DNA of 7,996 nt from an uncultured Clostridia bacterium (GTDB lineage: Bacteria; Bacillota; Clostridia; UBA1381): the NCBI GenBank assembly GCA_905236685.1, contig CAJOPD010000083.1:1-7996 (forward strand), read 5' to 3'. The notes beneath the pieces are model-generated. The model did no database searches. It was not told the origin of the DNA and worked only from the letters and a program-made list of their open reading frames with translations. Positions 1 to 7,429 of this stretch are shown here, piece by piece. Made by a program: the position numbers and the translations under genes. How positions within the stretch are numbered: the stretch's first letter is position 1; every line of letters starts with the position of its first letter.

Positions 1-1428
1 CTTCACCCGCAGGGTATGCAGCCGTTTCAGCTTGACGGAAGTTATGTTGTATGTAACGGCGAGATATACGGCTATGAAAAGACAAAAGCGGAACTAAAAG
101 GCAAAGGCTATACCTTCAAAAGCGATTCCGACTGCGAAATCCTGCTGCCCTTGTATGAGGAATACGGGGTAGATATGTTCAAGGATTTAGACGCGGAATT
201 TGCACTCATTATCTATGATGGCAAAACGGGCGAGTATATCGCCGCACGCGACCCTATCGGCATACGCCCGCTTTTTTACGGCTATGATGAAAAAGGAGTT
301 ATCCTTTTTGCGAGCGAGCCGAAAAATCTTATGGGAATTTGCGCTAAAATTATGCCGTTTCCGCCCGGACATTACTATAAAAACGGTGGATTTGTCAGTT
401 ACCGCGATGTTACCGATGTAAAAAAATATACAGATGACGATTTAAAGACTATATGCGAAAATATCCGCGAAAAGCTTGTTTCGGGCATCAAAAAAAGGCT
501 TGTTGCCGATGCAAAGGTGGGATTTTTGTTAAGCGGCGGTCTTGACAGCTCGCTGGTCTGCGCAGTTGCGGCAAAAGAGAGCAAAGCGCCGATAAAAACC
601 TTTGCAATAGGTATGAGCGAGGACGCAATCGACCTAAAATATGCAAAGCAGGTGGCGGACTATATCGGGAGCGAGCATAAGGAAATTATAATAAATAAGG
701 ACATAGTGCTTGCAAATCTTGAAAAAGTTATTGAAATACTTGCCACATACGATATTACCACAATAAGAGCAAGTATGGGAATGTATCTTATCTGCAAAGC
801 AATTCACGAAGAGACCGATATAAGAGTGCTTTTAACAGGCGAGATTTCAGACGAGCTTTTCGGCTATAAGTATACCGATTTTGCACCAAATGCGGAGGAA
901 TTTCAAAAGGAAGCGGTAAAGCGGGTCAAGGAGCTTTATGCATATGATGTTCTGCGTGCGGACAGATGCATAAGCGTAAACTCATTAGAGGCAAGAGTGC
1001 CCTTTGGCGACCTCCAATTTGCCGAATATGTTATGAGCATAAATCCCGAAAAGAAAATGAACATTTACGGCAAGGGTAAATACCTTTTAAGAAAAGCGTT
1101 TGAGGGCGATTATCTGCCGTATGAGATTTTGTGGCGTGAAAAGGCGGCATTTTCCGACGCTGTGGGACATTCAATGGTTGATTATTTGAAGGAATATGCA
1201 AACGGATTATATACAGACAGCGAATTTACCGAAAAATCGGCAAAATATGGATTTGCAAAGCCGTTTACAAAGGAATCGCTTTTGTACCGTGAAATTTTTG
1301 AAAAGTATTATCCCAATCAGGCGGAAATGGTGCCTGATTTCTGGATGCCGAATAAAAACTGGGAGGGCTGTGATGTTGACGACCCGTCAGCACGAGTTTT
1401 AAAAAACTACGGAAAAAGCGGAGTTTAA
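1..1428 (+). CDS. asnB: Asparagine synthetase B, glutamine-hydrolysing (5' partial)
   Basis: Cytosolic enzyme that makes asparagine from aspartate, ATP and glutamine via a beta-aspartyl-AMP intermediate. The frame is open from base 1: the residues LHPQG precede the ATG at 16 and continue the family's conserved LHPxGMQPF segment, so that ATG is internal. The real start and catalytic Cys2 lie upstream, by family length some 50 residues away. In the class II glutaminase domain I see CNGEIY (52-69), SDSDCE (121-138), the ARDPIGIRPLFYG block, ASEPK and PFPPGHYY. The synthetase domain has the PP-loop SGGLDSS (532-552), GEISDELFGY (838-867), LEARVPFGD (985-1011) and, near the C-terminus, WREKAAFSDAVG and a DDPSARV stretch, all typical of E. 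coli-type AsnB. No frameshift is seen. It ends in TAA 12 bases before gltB, suggesting co-transcription. Family assignment is firm; that the missing N-terminus is intact is assumed. Confidence 0.96.
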   Translation, partial: LHPQGMQPFQLDGSYVVCNGEIYGYEKTKAELKGKGYTFKSDSDCEILLPLYEEYGVDMFKDLDAEFALIIYDGKTGEYIAARDPIGIRPLFYGYDEKGVILFASEPKNLMGICAKIMPFPPGHYYKNGGFVSYRDVTDVKKYTDDDLKTICENIREKLVSGIKKRLVADAKVGFLLSGGLDSSLVCAVAAKESKAPIKTFAIGMSEDAIDLKYAKQVADYIGSEHKEIIINKDIVLANLEKVIEILATYDITTIRASMGMYLICKAIHEETDIRVLLTGEISDELFGYKYTDFAPNAEEFQKEAVKRVKELYAYDVLRADRCISVNSLEARVPFGDLQFAEYVMSINPEKKMNIYGKGKYLLRKAFEGDYLPYEILWREKAAFSDAVGHSMVDYLKEYANGLYTDSEFTEKSAKYGFAKPFTKESLLYREIFEKYYPNQAEMVPDFWMPNKNWEGCDVDDPSARVLKNYGKSGV

Positions 1429-1430
1429 TC

Positions 1431-1437
1431 GGAGGAG
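1431..1437 (+). promoter_or_regulatory. Ribosome binding site of gltB
   Basis: GGAGGAG lies in the 12-base gap after the asnB stop and ends 3 bases before the ATG at 1441 (5 bases from the GGAGG core). It is a near-consensus Shine-Dalgarno sequence. It fixes the gltB start and gives a 13-residue propeptide ahead of the catalytic cysteine. Confidence 0.9.
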
Positions 1438-1440
1438 ATT

Positions 1441-4400
1441 ATGAAAGGTTTATATGACGAAAGATTTGAACACGATGCCTGCGGTATCGGTGCCGTTATA
1501 AATATTAAGGGTAAAAAGGAGCATAAAGTAGTAAGCGATGCCTTAAAAATCGTGGAAAAATTAGAGCATAGAGCGGGAAAAGACGCTAGGGGCGAAGTGG
1601 GCGACGGAGTCGGCATAATGACACAAATTTCCCACGACTTTTTTGCAAAACACAGCGGTTTTGAGCTTGGAGATGAGCGTGATTACGGCGTGGGAATGTT
1701 CTTTTTCCCGCAGGATACGCTAAGGCGCAGACAGGCAATGAAAATGTTCGAGCTTATAGCTGAAAAAGAGGGAATTTCTGTTATCGGCTGGCGGATAGTT
1801 CCGACAAATCCCGAAATCTTAGGCAAAAAGGCAAAGGACAGTATGCCGTATATTATGCAGTGCTTTGTAAAAAGACCCCAAAATATCCAAAAAGGCATAG
1901 ATTTTGACAGAAAACTCTATGTGATACGCAGAGTTTTTGAGCATTCAGGCGAGGGCACTTATGTTGTTTCTCTCTCATCAAGAACGATTGTATATAAGGG
2001 AATGTTTTTGGTGGGTCAGCTCAGAAGTTTTTATCCCGATTTGCAAAGCGAGGATTATAAATCGGCGATTGCAATGGTACATTCGCGCTTTTCCACAAAT
2101 ACAAATCCCAGCTGGGAGCGTGCGCACCCGAACAGATTTTTGCTGCATAACGGGGAGATAAACACAATACGCGGCAATGCCGACAGAATGATTGCCCGTG
2201 AGGAAACTATGCAGTCCACGCTATTGGCGGACGATATGGATAAAATTCTGCCCGCGATAGACGCCAAAGGCTCCGATTCTGCTATGCTTGACAATACCGT
2301 TGAGTTTATGGTGATGAACGGTATCGACCTGCCGCTTGCGATGATGATTACTATCCCTGAGCCGTGGGACAAGATAGAGAGTATGTCAAGGGAAAAGCGG
2401 GATATGTATAAGTACTATTCCACAATGATGGAGGCTTGGGACGGACCTGCGTCAATTCTGTTTTCCGACGGCGATATTGTCGGCGCCACCCTTGACAGAA
2501 ACGGTTTAAGACCGTCAAGATACTATATCACAAAGGATAACTATCTTGTGCTTTCGTCAGAGGTCGGTGTTTTGGACTTTGCCCCCGAAAATATCGCAAA
2601 AAAATCGCGGTTACAGCCCGGTAAAATGCTTTTGGTGGATACGGTAAAGGGCGAAATCATAGATGACAGCCGCCTAAAAGACTACTATTGCCGCCGCCAC
2701 CCGTACGGCGAATGGCTTGACAGATATTTAAAAAAGCTTTCTGAGCTTCCCATACCCAATGAAAAGATAGATGTCTATGAACAGCCCGTAAGGGACAGGC
2801 TGTATAAAGCGTTCGGCTATACCTATGAGGACATCACAGATGTAATTTTGCCTATGGCGAAAAACGGGATAGAACAAACGGCGTCAATGGGAATTGATGT
2901 GCCGCTTGCGGTGCTGTCCCCAAATCATCAGCCGCTTTTCAACTATTTTAAACAGCTTTTTGCGCAGGTTACAAACCCGCCGATTGACGCTATAAGGGAG
3001 GAAATCGTGACAAGTACGGCGGTTTATGCGGGAAGTGACGGAAATCTGCTTTTAGATAAAGCGGAAAACTGCCGTGTTTTGCAGATAAACAATCCTATCC
3101 TGTCAGGCGTTGATTTGCTTAAAATAAAAGCGCTGTCGGGCGACGGCTTTAAGGTGGAAACGGTATCGCTTTTGTATTACAAAAACACATCTTTGGAAAC
3201 CGCTGTCGATAACCTTTTTGTAAAGATTGATAAAGCGCATAAAAACGGCGCAAATATTATTATCCTGTCCGACCGCGGTGTTGATGAAAATCATATTGCA
3301 ATACCGTCGCTTTTGGCGGTTTCTGCGGTGGAGCAGTACCTCATCAGAACGAAAAAGCGCACAAGTATTTCGATAATTTTAGAAAGTGCCGAGCCTCGTG
3401 ATGTGCACCATTTTGCTTTGCTTTTGGGCTATGGCGCAAGAGCGGTAAATCCGTATCTTGCAGACGAGGCAATCTATGAACTCATTGAAAGCGGCAAGCT
3501 TAATAAAGATTTGCATGTTGCAATAGACGACTATAACAAGGCGATTTTAAACGGAATAGTGAAAATTGCGTCAAAAATGGGTATTTCCACAATCCGTTCA
3601 TACCAGTCCGCACAGATTTTTGAGGCAATCGGAATAAATAAAGCCACAATAGATAAGTATTTTACCAACACGGTAAGCCGAATAGAAGGTATAGGAATTA
3701 AAGAAATCGGCGAATGTGTTGAATGGTTTCATTCGCACGCATTTGACCCGCTGGGTCTTGGCGTTGATACAAGCTTAGAAAGCGCAGGCGAGCATAAGTT
3801 AAGGAGCGGTGCGGAAAAGTACGACCATATGTATAACCCGAAAACAATCGTTGCGCTTCAAAAAGCGACAAGACTTGGCGATTATAATTTGTTTAAGGAA
3901 TATACCCGCTTGGTTGATGATGAAACAAAACCGCACACACTCCGCGGTCTTTTGGAATTCACATTTGACAAGGCAAATCCTGTGCCGATAGAGGAGGTAG
4001 AGCCCGCAGAAAGCATTGTAAAGCGGTTTAAGACGGGCGCGATGTCCTACGGCTCAATTTCGCAGGAGGCGCACGAGTGCTTAGCAAAGGCGATGAATAA
4101 AATCGGCGGAAAATCAAACTCGGGCGAGGGCGGAGAGCTTCCCGAGAGGCTTTGTTCCGACCTTTCGAGTGCTATTAAGCAGGTTGCGTCGGGAAGGTTC
4201 GGCGTAACGAGCGAATATTTAATGAGTGCAAAGGAAATCCAAATTAAAATGGCACAGGGTGCAAAGCCGGGCGAGGGCGGACATCTGCCCGGCAAAAAAG
4301 TTTATCCGTGGATTGCAAAGACAAGATATTCAACGCCCGGCGTATCCTTGATTTCGCCGCCGCCGCACCACGATATTTATTCTATCGAGGACTTGGCACA

Positions 4401-5943
4401 GCTTATCTATGACCTCAAAAATGCAAACAGAAACGCAAGAATTTCAGTAAAGCTTGTGTCGGAGGCAGGAGTGGGCACAGTTGCCGCAGGCGTTGCAAAG
4501 GCAGGCGCGCAGGTAATACTTGTGTCGGGCTATGACGGCGGAACGGGTGCGGCGCCGAAAAGCTCTATTCATAATGCGGGACTTCCGTGGGAGCTGGGAC
4601 TTTCGGAAACGCACCAGACGCTTATCCAAAACGGACTTCGTTCAAAAGTGGTAATCGAAACGGACGGAAAACTTATGAGCGGCAGAGATGTTGCGATTGC
4701 GTGTCTTTTGGGTGCGGAGGAATTCGGTTTTGCGACAGCGCCGCTTGTAACAATGGGCTGTGTGATGATGCGTGTCTGCAATCTTGATACCTGCCCTATG
4801 GGTATTGCCACGCAAAATCCCGAGCTTAGAAAACGCTTCTGCGGTAAGCCTGAGTATATTGTTAATTTTATGTACTTTATCGCAGAAGAGCTGCGTGAAA
4901 TTATGGCAAAATTAGGCATAAGAACGGTTGATGAAATGGTAGGGCATACCGAGCTTTTGAGGGTACGCGAAAACAGCACGGCGCCTATGGCAAAGCTTAT
5001 TGATATGAGCAAAATTCTGTATAAGGCTGAAAACGAAAGCAAAACGCACTTTGATAAAGCAGATATTTTTGATTTTAAGCTTGAAAATACCGTTGACGAG
5101 AAAATTCTTTTGACGAAATTTGAAAAAGCTTTAAAAACGGGCGAAAAGTGCGAAACAGAAATAAAAGTTACAAGCACCGACAGGGCATTAGGCACGATTT
5201 TGGGCTCGGAAATAACAAAGAATTTCAAAAATACTTTGCCTGATGACACCTTCTGCGTAAACTGCAAAGGCGGCGGCGGTCAGTCTTTCGGCGCATTTAT
5301 CCCGAAAGGGCTTACGATTAAACTTTGCGGCGATGCCAATGACTATTTCGGCAAGGGCTTGTCGGGCGGAAAACTTGTTATTTATCCGCCGAAGGAAAGC
5401 ACATTTAAAGCCGATGAAACCATCATTATAGGTAATGTCGCACTATACGGCGCAACGAGCGGAAAAGCCTTTATAAACGGCGTGGCAGGCGAGCGCTTTT
5501 GTGTCAGAAATTCGGGTGCGGTTGCCGTTTGCGAGGGCGTAGGCGACCACGGACTTGAATATATGACGGGCGGTATGGCGCTGATTTTGGGCAAAACGGG
5601 CAAAAATTTTGCCGCAGGTATGAGCGGCGGCGTTGCCTATGTTTATGACCCCGAGCACAGCCTTTACAGGAGCATAAACAAAGCCTTGGTTGCAGTTGAT
5701 GAAGTGCAGGAAGCCGAAGATAAAGAGCAAATAAGAGTCTTGCTTTTGGAACATTTTGAGGCAACATCTTCCGAAAAAGCAAAGAAAATTCTTGACAATT
5801 TTGAAAAAGAAATAAGCGGTTTTAAGGTGGTAATACCTCACGATTATAAGAAAATTTTGACTGAAATTTCTAAAAACAAATTAAAAGGTATGACCGACGA
5901 ACAGGCAGAAATTGAAGCCTTTTACGCTGTAACAAAGGGGTGA
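1441..5943 (+). CDS. gltB: Glutamate synthase, large (alpha) subunit
   Basis: Large subunit of GOGAT (called gltA in Bacillus). It hydrolyses glutamine and passes ammonia through an internal tunnel to 2-oxoglutarate, which is reduced to glutamate on FMN. At 1500 residues it matches the family's usual size of about 1500. Domains in order: class II amidotransferase from Cys14 (HDACGIG) to about residue 430, with HNGEINT at 236-242; a central domain with FKQLFAQVTNPPIDAIRE from about 503; an FMN-binding synthase domain with TGAMSYGS at 865-872, VKLVSEAG at 1003-1010 and SGYDGGTGAAP from 1029; 3Fe-4S cysteines 1107, 1113 and 1118 (C-x5-C-x4-C); and a C-terminal GXGXG beta-helix, from GGGGQSFGAF at 1277 through repeated glycine-rich turns to about 1440. 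All key residues are present and the frame is unbroken. The first 13 residues are expected to be removed to expose Cys14 as the N-terminal nucleophile (family knowledge). gltD follows 6 bases downstream. Assignment is essentially certain. Confidence 0.98.
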   Translation: MKGLYDERFEHDACGIGAVINIKGKKEHKVVSDALKIVEKLEHRAGKDARGEVGDGVGIMTQISHDFFAKHSGFELGDERDYGVGMFFFPQDTLRRRQAMKMFELIAEKEGISVIGWRIVPTNPEILGKKAKDSMPYIMQCFVKRPQNIQKGIDFDRKLYVIRRVFEHSGEGTYVVSLSSRTIVYKGMFLVGQLRSFYPDLQSEDYKSAIAMVHSRFSTNTNPSWERAHPNRFLLHNGEINTIRGNADRMIAREETMQSTLLADDMDKILPAIDAKGSDSAMLDNTVEFMVMNGIDLPLAMMITIPEPWDKIESMSREKRDMYKYYSTMMEAWDGPASILFSDGDIVGATLDRNGLRPSRYYITKDNYLVLSSEVGVLDFAPENIAKKSRLQPGKMLLVDTVKGEIIDDSRLKDYYCRRHPYGEWLDRYLKKLSELPIPNEKIDVYEQPVRDRLYKAFGYTYEDITDVILPMAKNGIEQTASMGIDVPLAVLSPNHQPLFNYFKQLFAQVTNPPIDAIREEIVTSTAVYAGSDGNLLLDKAENCRVLQINNPILSGVDLLKIKALSGDGFKVETVSLLYYKNTSLETAVDNLFVKIDKAHKNGANIIILSDRGVDENHIAIPSLLAVSAVEQYLIRTKKRTSISIILESAEPRDVHHFALLLGYGARAVNPYLADEAIYELIESGKLNKDLHVAIDDYNKAILNGIVKIASKMGISTIRSYQSAQIFEAIGINKATIDKYFTNTVSRIEGIGIKEIGECVEWFHSHAFDPLGLGVDTSLESAGEHKLRSGAEKYDHMYNPKTIVALQKATRLGDYNLFKEYTRLVDDETKPHTLRGLLEFTFDKANPVPIEEVEPAESIVKRFKTGAMSYGSISQEAHECLAKAMNKIGGKSNSGEGGELPERLCSDLSSAIKQVASGRFGVTSEYLMSAKEIQIKMAQGAKPGEGGHLPGKKVYPWIAKTRYSTPGVSLISPPPHHDIYSIEDLAQLIYDLKNANRNARISVKLVSEAGVGTVAAGVAKAGAQVILVSGYDGGTGAAPKSSIHNAGLPWELGLSETHQTLIQNGLRSKVVIETDGKLMSGRDVAIACLLGAEEFGFATAPLVTMGCVMMRVCNLDTCPMGIATQNPELRKRFCGKPEYIVNFMYFIAEELREIMAKLGIRTVDEMVGHTELLRVRENSTAPMAKLIDMSKILYKAENESKTHFDKADIFDFKLENTVDEKILLTKFEKALKTGEKCETEIKVTSTDRALGTILGSEITKNFKNTLPDDTFCVNCKGGGGQSFGAFIPKGLTIKLCGDANDYFGKGLSGGKLVIYPPKESTFKADETIIIGNVALYGATSGKAFINGVAGERFCVRNSGAVAVCEGVGDHGLEYMTGGMALILGKTGKNFAAGMSGGVAYVYDPEHSLYRSINKALVAVDEVQEAEDKEQIRVLLLEHFEATSSEKAKKILDNFEKEISGFKVVIPHDYKKILTEISKNKLKGMTDEQAEIEAFYAVTKG

Positions 5944-5944
5944 T
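5935..5944 (+). promoter_or_regulatory. Ribosome binding site of gltD, overlapping the gltB stop
   Basis: AAGGGGTGAT includes the gltB TGA stop (5941-5943) and ends 5 bases before the gltD ATG at 5950. It resembles the AAGGAGGTGAT complement of the 16S rRNA tail. A ribosome terminating on gltB would sit on this site, so translational coupling of the two GOGAT subunits is plausible; the coupling is inferred. Confidence 0.8.
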
Positions 5945-5949
5945 ATAGA

Positions 5950-7416
5950 ATGGGAAAAATTACAGGCTTTATGGAATATGAACGGAGTGAAAAAAAGCGT
6001 ATAGAGCCGCTTATCCGCATAAAAAATTTTGACGAGTTTTATATCCCCTTACAAGACGGCGAGAGAAAAGAGCAGGCGGCTCGGTGTATGAATTGCGGCG
6101 TTCCCTTCTGCCAGTCGGGTATGATTTTGAGCGGAATGATGACAGGCTGTCCCTTAAACAATCTTATCCCTGAGTGGAATGACGCGATTTATAACGATAA
6201 TCTTCAAAATGCGCTTTTGCGGCTTTTGAAAACAAATAATTTCCCTGAATTTACGGGTCGTGTTTGCCCTGCGCTTTGCGAGGCGGCTTGTGTGAACGGC
6301 AGGCTTGGAAAGAGCGTAACCTGCCACGACAACGAGCTTTATATAATCGAAACTGCATATAAAAATGGGCTGATAAAGGCAAATCCGCCAACGGTGCGGA
6401 GCGGCAAAAAGGTTGCGGTAATCGGGTCGGGACCGTCAGGTCTTGCGACAGCTGACTGCCTTAATAAAAGAGGACATCTTGTGACGGTATTTGAGAAAAA
6501 TGACAGAGTTGGCGGACTTTTGATGTACGGCATACCGAATATGAAGCTCAATAAATCGGTTATTGAACGAAAACTCGCCATAATGCGAGATGAAGGCATT
6601 GAATTTAAGACAAATGCCGATGTCGGAAACACGGTAGATGCAGAGGAAATTTTAAAAGATTTTGACGCCGTAATACTTTGCTGCGGTGCGAATGAGCCGC
6701 GGGATATTAAGGTTTCGGGGCGTGAGAGTGAGGGCATATATTTTGCGGTTGATTTTTTAACCGCAAACACAAAAAGCCTTTTAAATTCAGGCTTTGCCGA
6801 TAAAAAATATGTTGATACAAAGGATAAAAATGTCGTCATAGTCGGCGGCGGCGATACGGGAAATGACTGTGTCGGAACAGCTATAAGACACGGCGCAAAA
6901 TCGGTAATTCAGCTTGAAATGATGCCGAAACCGCCCGAAGAAAGAACGGAAAATAACGGGTGGCCTGAATTTCCGAGGATTTTAAAGACCGATTACGGTC
7001 AGGAGGAGGCAATCGCCGTTTTTGGCAGAGACCCGAGGGTTTACCAAACTACCGTAAAGGAAATTATATCTGAAAAAGGCAAATTAAAGGCAATCAAAAC
7101 TGTGAAAGTGGAATTTACAGACGGGAAACTGACAGAAATTGAAAATTCCGAAAAGGTCATAGATGCCGACATTTTAATTATCGCGGCAGGCTTTTTGGGC
7201 ACAAAAAAATATCTTCCCAAAGCTTTTGGCGTAGAATTAAATCAAAGAAATGCCGTAAAAACCGAAGAAGGCAAATTTGCAACAAATGTTCCCAAGGTAT
7301 TTGCGGCAGGAGATATGCATATAGGTCAGTCGCTTGTTGTAAGAGCTATTGCAGAGGGCAGAAAATGCGCAAAGGAAGTTGACAGATTTTTAATGGGCTA
7401 TACAAATATGATTTGA
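5950..7416 (+). CDS. gltD: Glutamate synthase, small (beta) subunit
   Basis: Flavoprotein partner of GltB. It oxidises NAD(P)H and passes electrons through FAD and 4Fe-4S clusters to FMN in the large subunit. Its 488 residues fit the family (about 470-495). The N-terminal ferredoxin-like region has Cys46, Cys49, Cys54 and Cys67, then Cys106, Cys110 and Cys114 (CPALCEAAC). A Rossmann fold with GSGPSG at 159-164 binds FAD, and a second with GGGDTGND at 299-306 binds the nicotinamide cofactor. The C-terminal FAD motif has AAGD ending at Asp455, followed by HIGQSLVVRAIAEGR. Spacing between Cys54 and Cys67 is 12 residues, the long-loop form I recall from Gram-positive GltD. NADPH versus NADH preference cannot be read from the sequence. 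Homologous subunits also pair with other reductases (e.g. NfnB, PreT), but direct linkage to gltB makes GltD the secure call. The gene starts 6 bases after gltB and ends 13 bases before pyrG. Confidence 0.97.
   Translation: MGKITGFMEYERSEKKRIEPLIRIKNFDEFYIPLQDGERKEQAARCMNCGVPFCQSGMILSGMMTGCPLNNLIPEWNDAIYNDNLQNALLRLLKTNNFPEFTGRVCPALCEAACVNGRLGKSVTCHDNELYIIETAYKNGLIKANPPTVRSGKKVAVIGSGPSGLATADCLNKRGHLVTVFEKNDRVGGLLMYGIPNMKLNKSVIERKLAIMRDEGIEFKTNADVGNTVDAEEILKDFDAVILCCGANEPRDIKVSGRESEGIYFAVDFLTANTKSLLNSGFADKKYVDTKDKNVVIVGGGDTGNDCVGTAIRHGAKSVIQLEMMPKPPEERTENNGWPEFPRILKTDYGQEEAIAVFGRDPRVYQTTVKEIISEKGKLKAIKTVKVEFTDGKLTEIENSEKVIDADILIIAAGFLGTKKYLPKAFGVELNQRNAVKTEEGKFATNVPKVFAAGDMHIGQSLVVRAIAEGRKCAKEVDRFLMGYTNMI
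6742..6767 (+). repeat. Perfect 9-bp inverted repeat inside gltD
   Basis: TTTGCGGTT (6742-6750) and AACCGCAAA (6759-6767) are exact reverse complements around an 8-base T-rich loop. The element lies in coding sequence that translates to FAVDFLTAN. No T-tract follows on either strand, so it is not a standard intrinsic terminator. It may simply be chance in coding sequence. Confidence 0.6.
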
Positions 7417-7417
7417 T

Positions 7418-7423
7418 GAGGTG
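7418..7423 (+). promoter_or_regulatory. Ribosome binding site of pyrG
   Basis: GAGGTG lies in the 13-base gap just after the gltD TGA stop, 6 bases before the ATG at 7430. It matches the GAGGTG part of the anti-Shine-Dalgarno complement and decides the pyrG start. Confidence 0.88.
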
Positions 7424-7429
7424 CGAGAT

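Noticed and set aside
16..18. ATG at 16 as the start of asnB
   Set aside because: The frame is open to base 1, and the preceding residues LHPQG continue the conserved family segment before MQPF. A start here would remove the catalytic Cys2 and the first part of the glutaminase domain.
4569..5267. 232-codon open frame on the - strand, opposite gltB
   Set aside because: It lies entirely opposite the conserved FMN and 3Fe-4S coding region of gltB. Its translation is serine-rich low-complexity with no recognisable domain, as expected of an antisense shadow.
5599..5613. 15-base palindrome GGCAAAAATTTTGCC in gltB
   Set aside because: Its arms of 7 bases meet around a single base, so it cannot form a normal RNA hairpin. 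It is inside conserved coding sequence, and an operator there has no support.
5443..5841. Overlapping - strand open frames opposite the GXGXG region of gltB
   Set aside because: Two overlapping antisense frames cover the same stretch. The repetitive glycine-rich coding there easily leaves the opposite strand free of stops. Neither has a recognisable product.
6339..6839. 166-codon open frame on the - strand, opposite gltD
   Set aside because: It is fully opposite conserved gltD dinucleotide-binding sequence, and its translation shows no family features. It is a shadow of codon bias.
7417..7429. Possible promoter or terminator between gltD and pyrG, given the codon shift
   Set aside because: Only 13 bases separate the genes and these hold a ribosome site. 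There is no hairpin with a T-tract, and I saw no convincing -35/-10 pair at the end of gltD.
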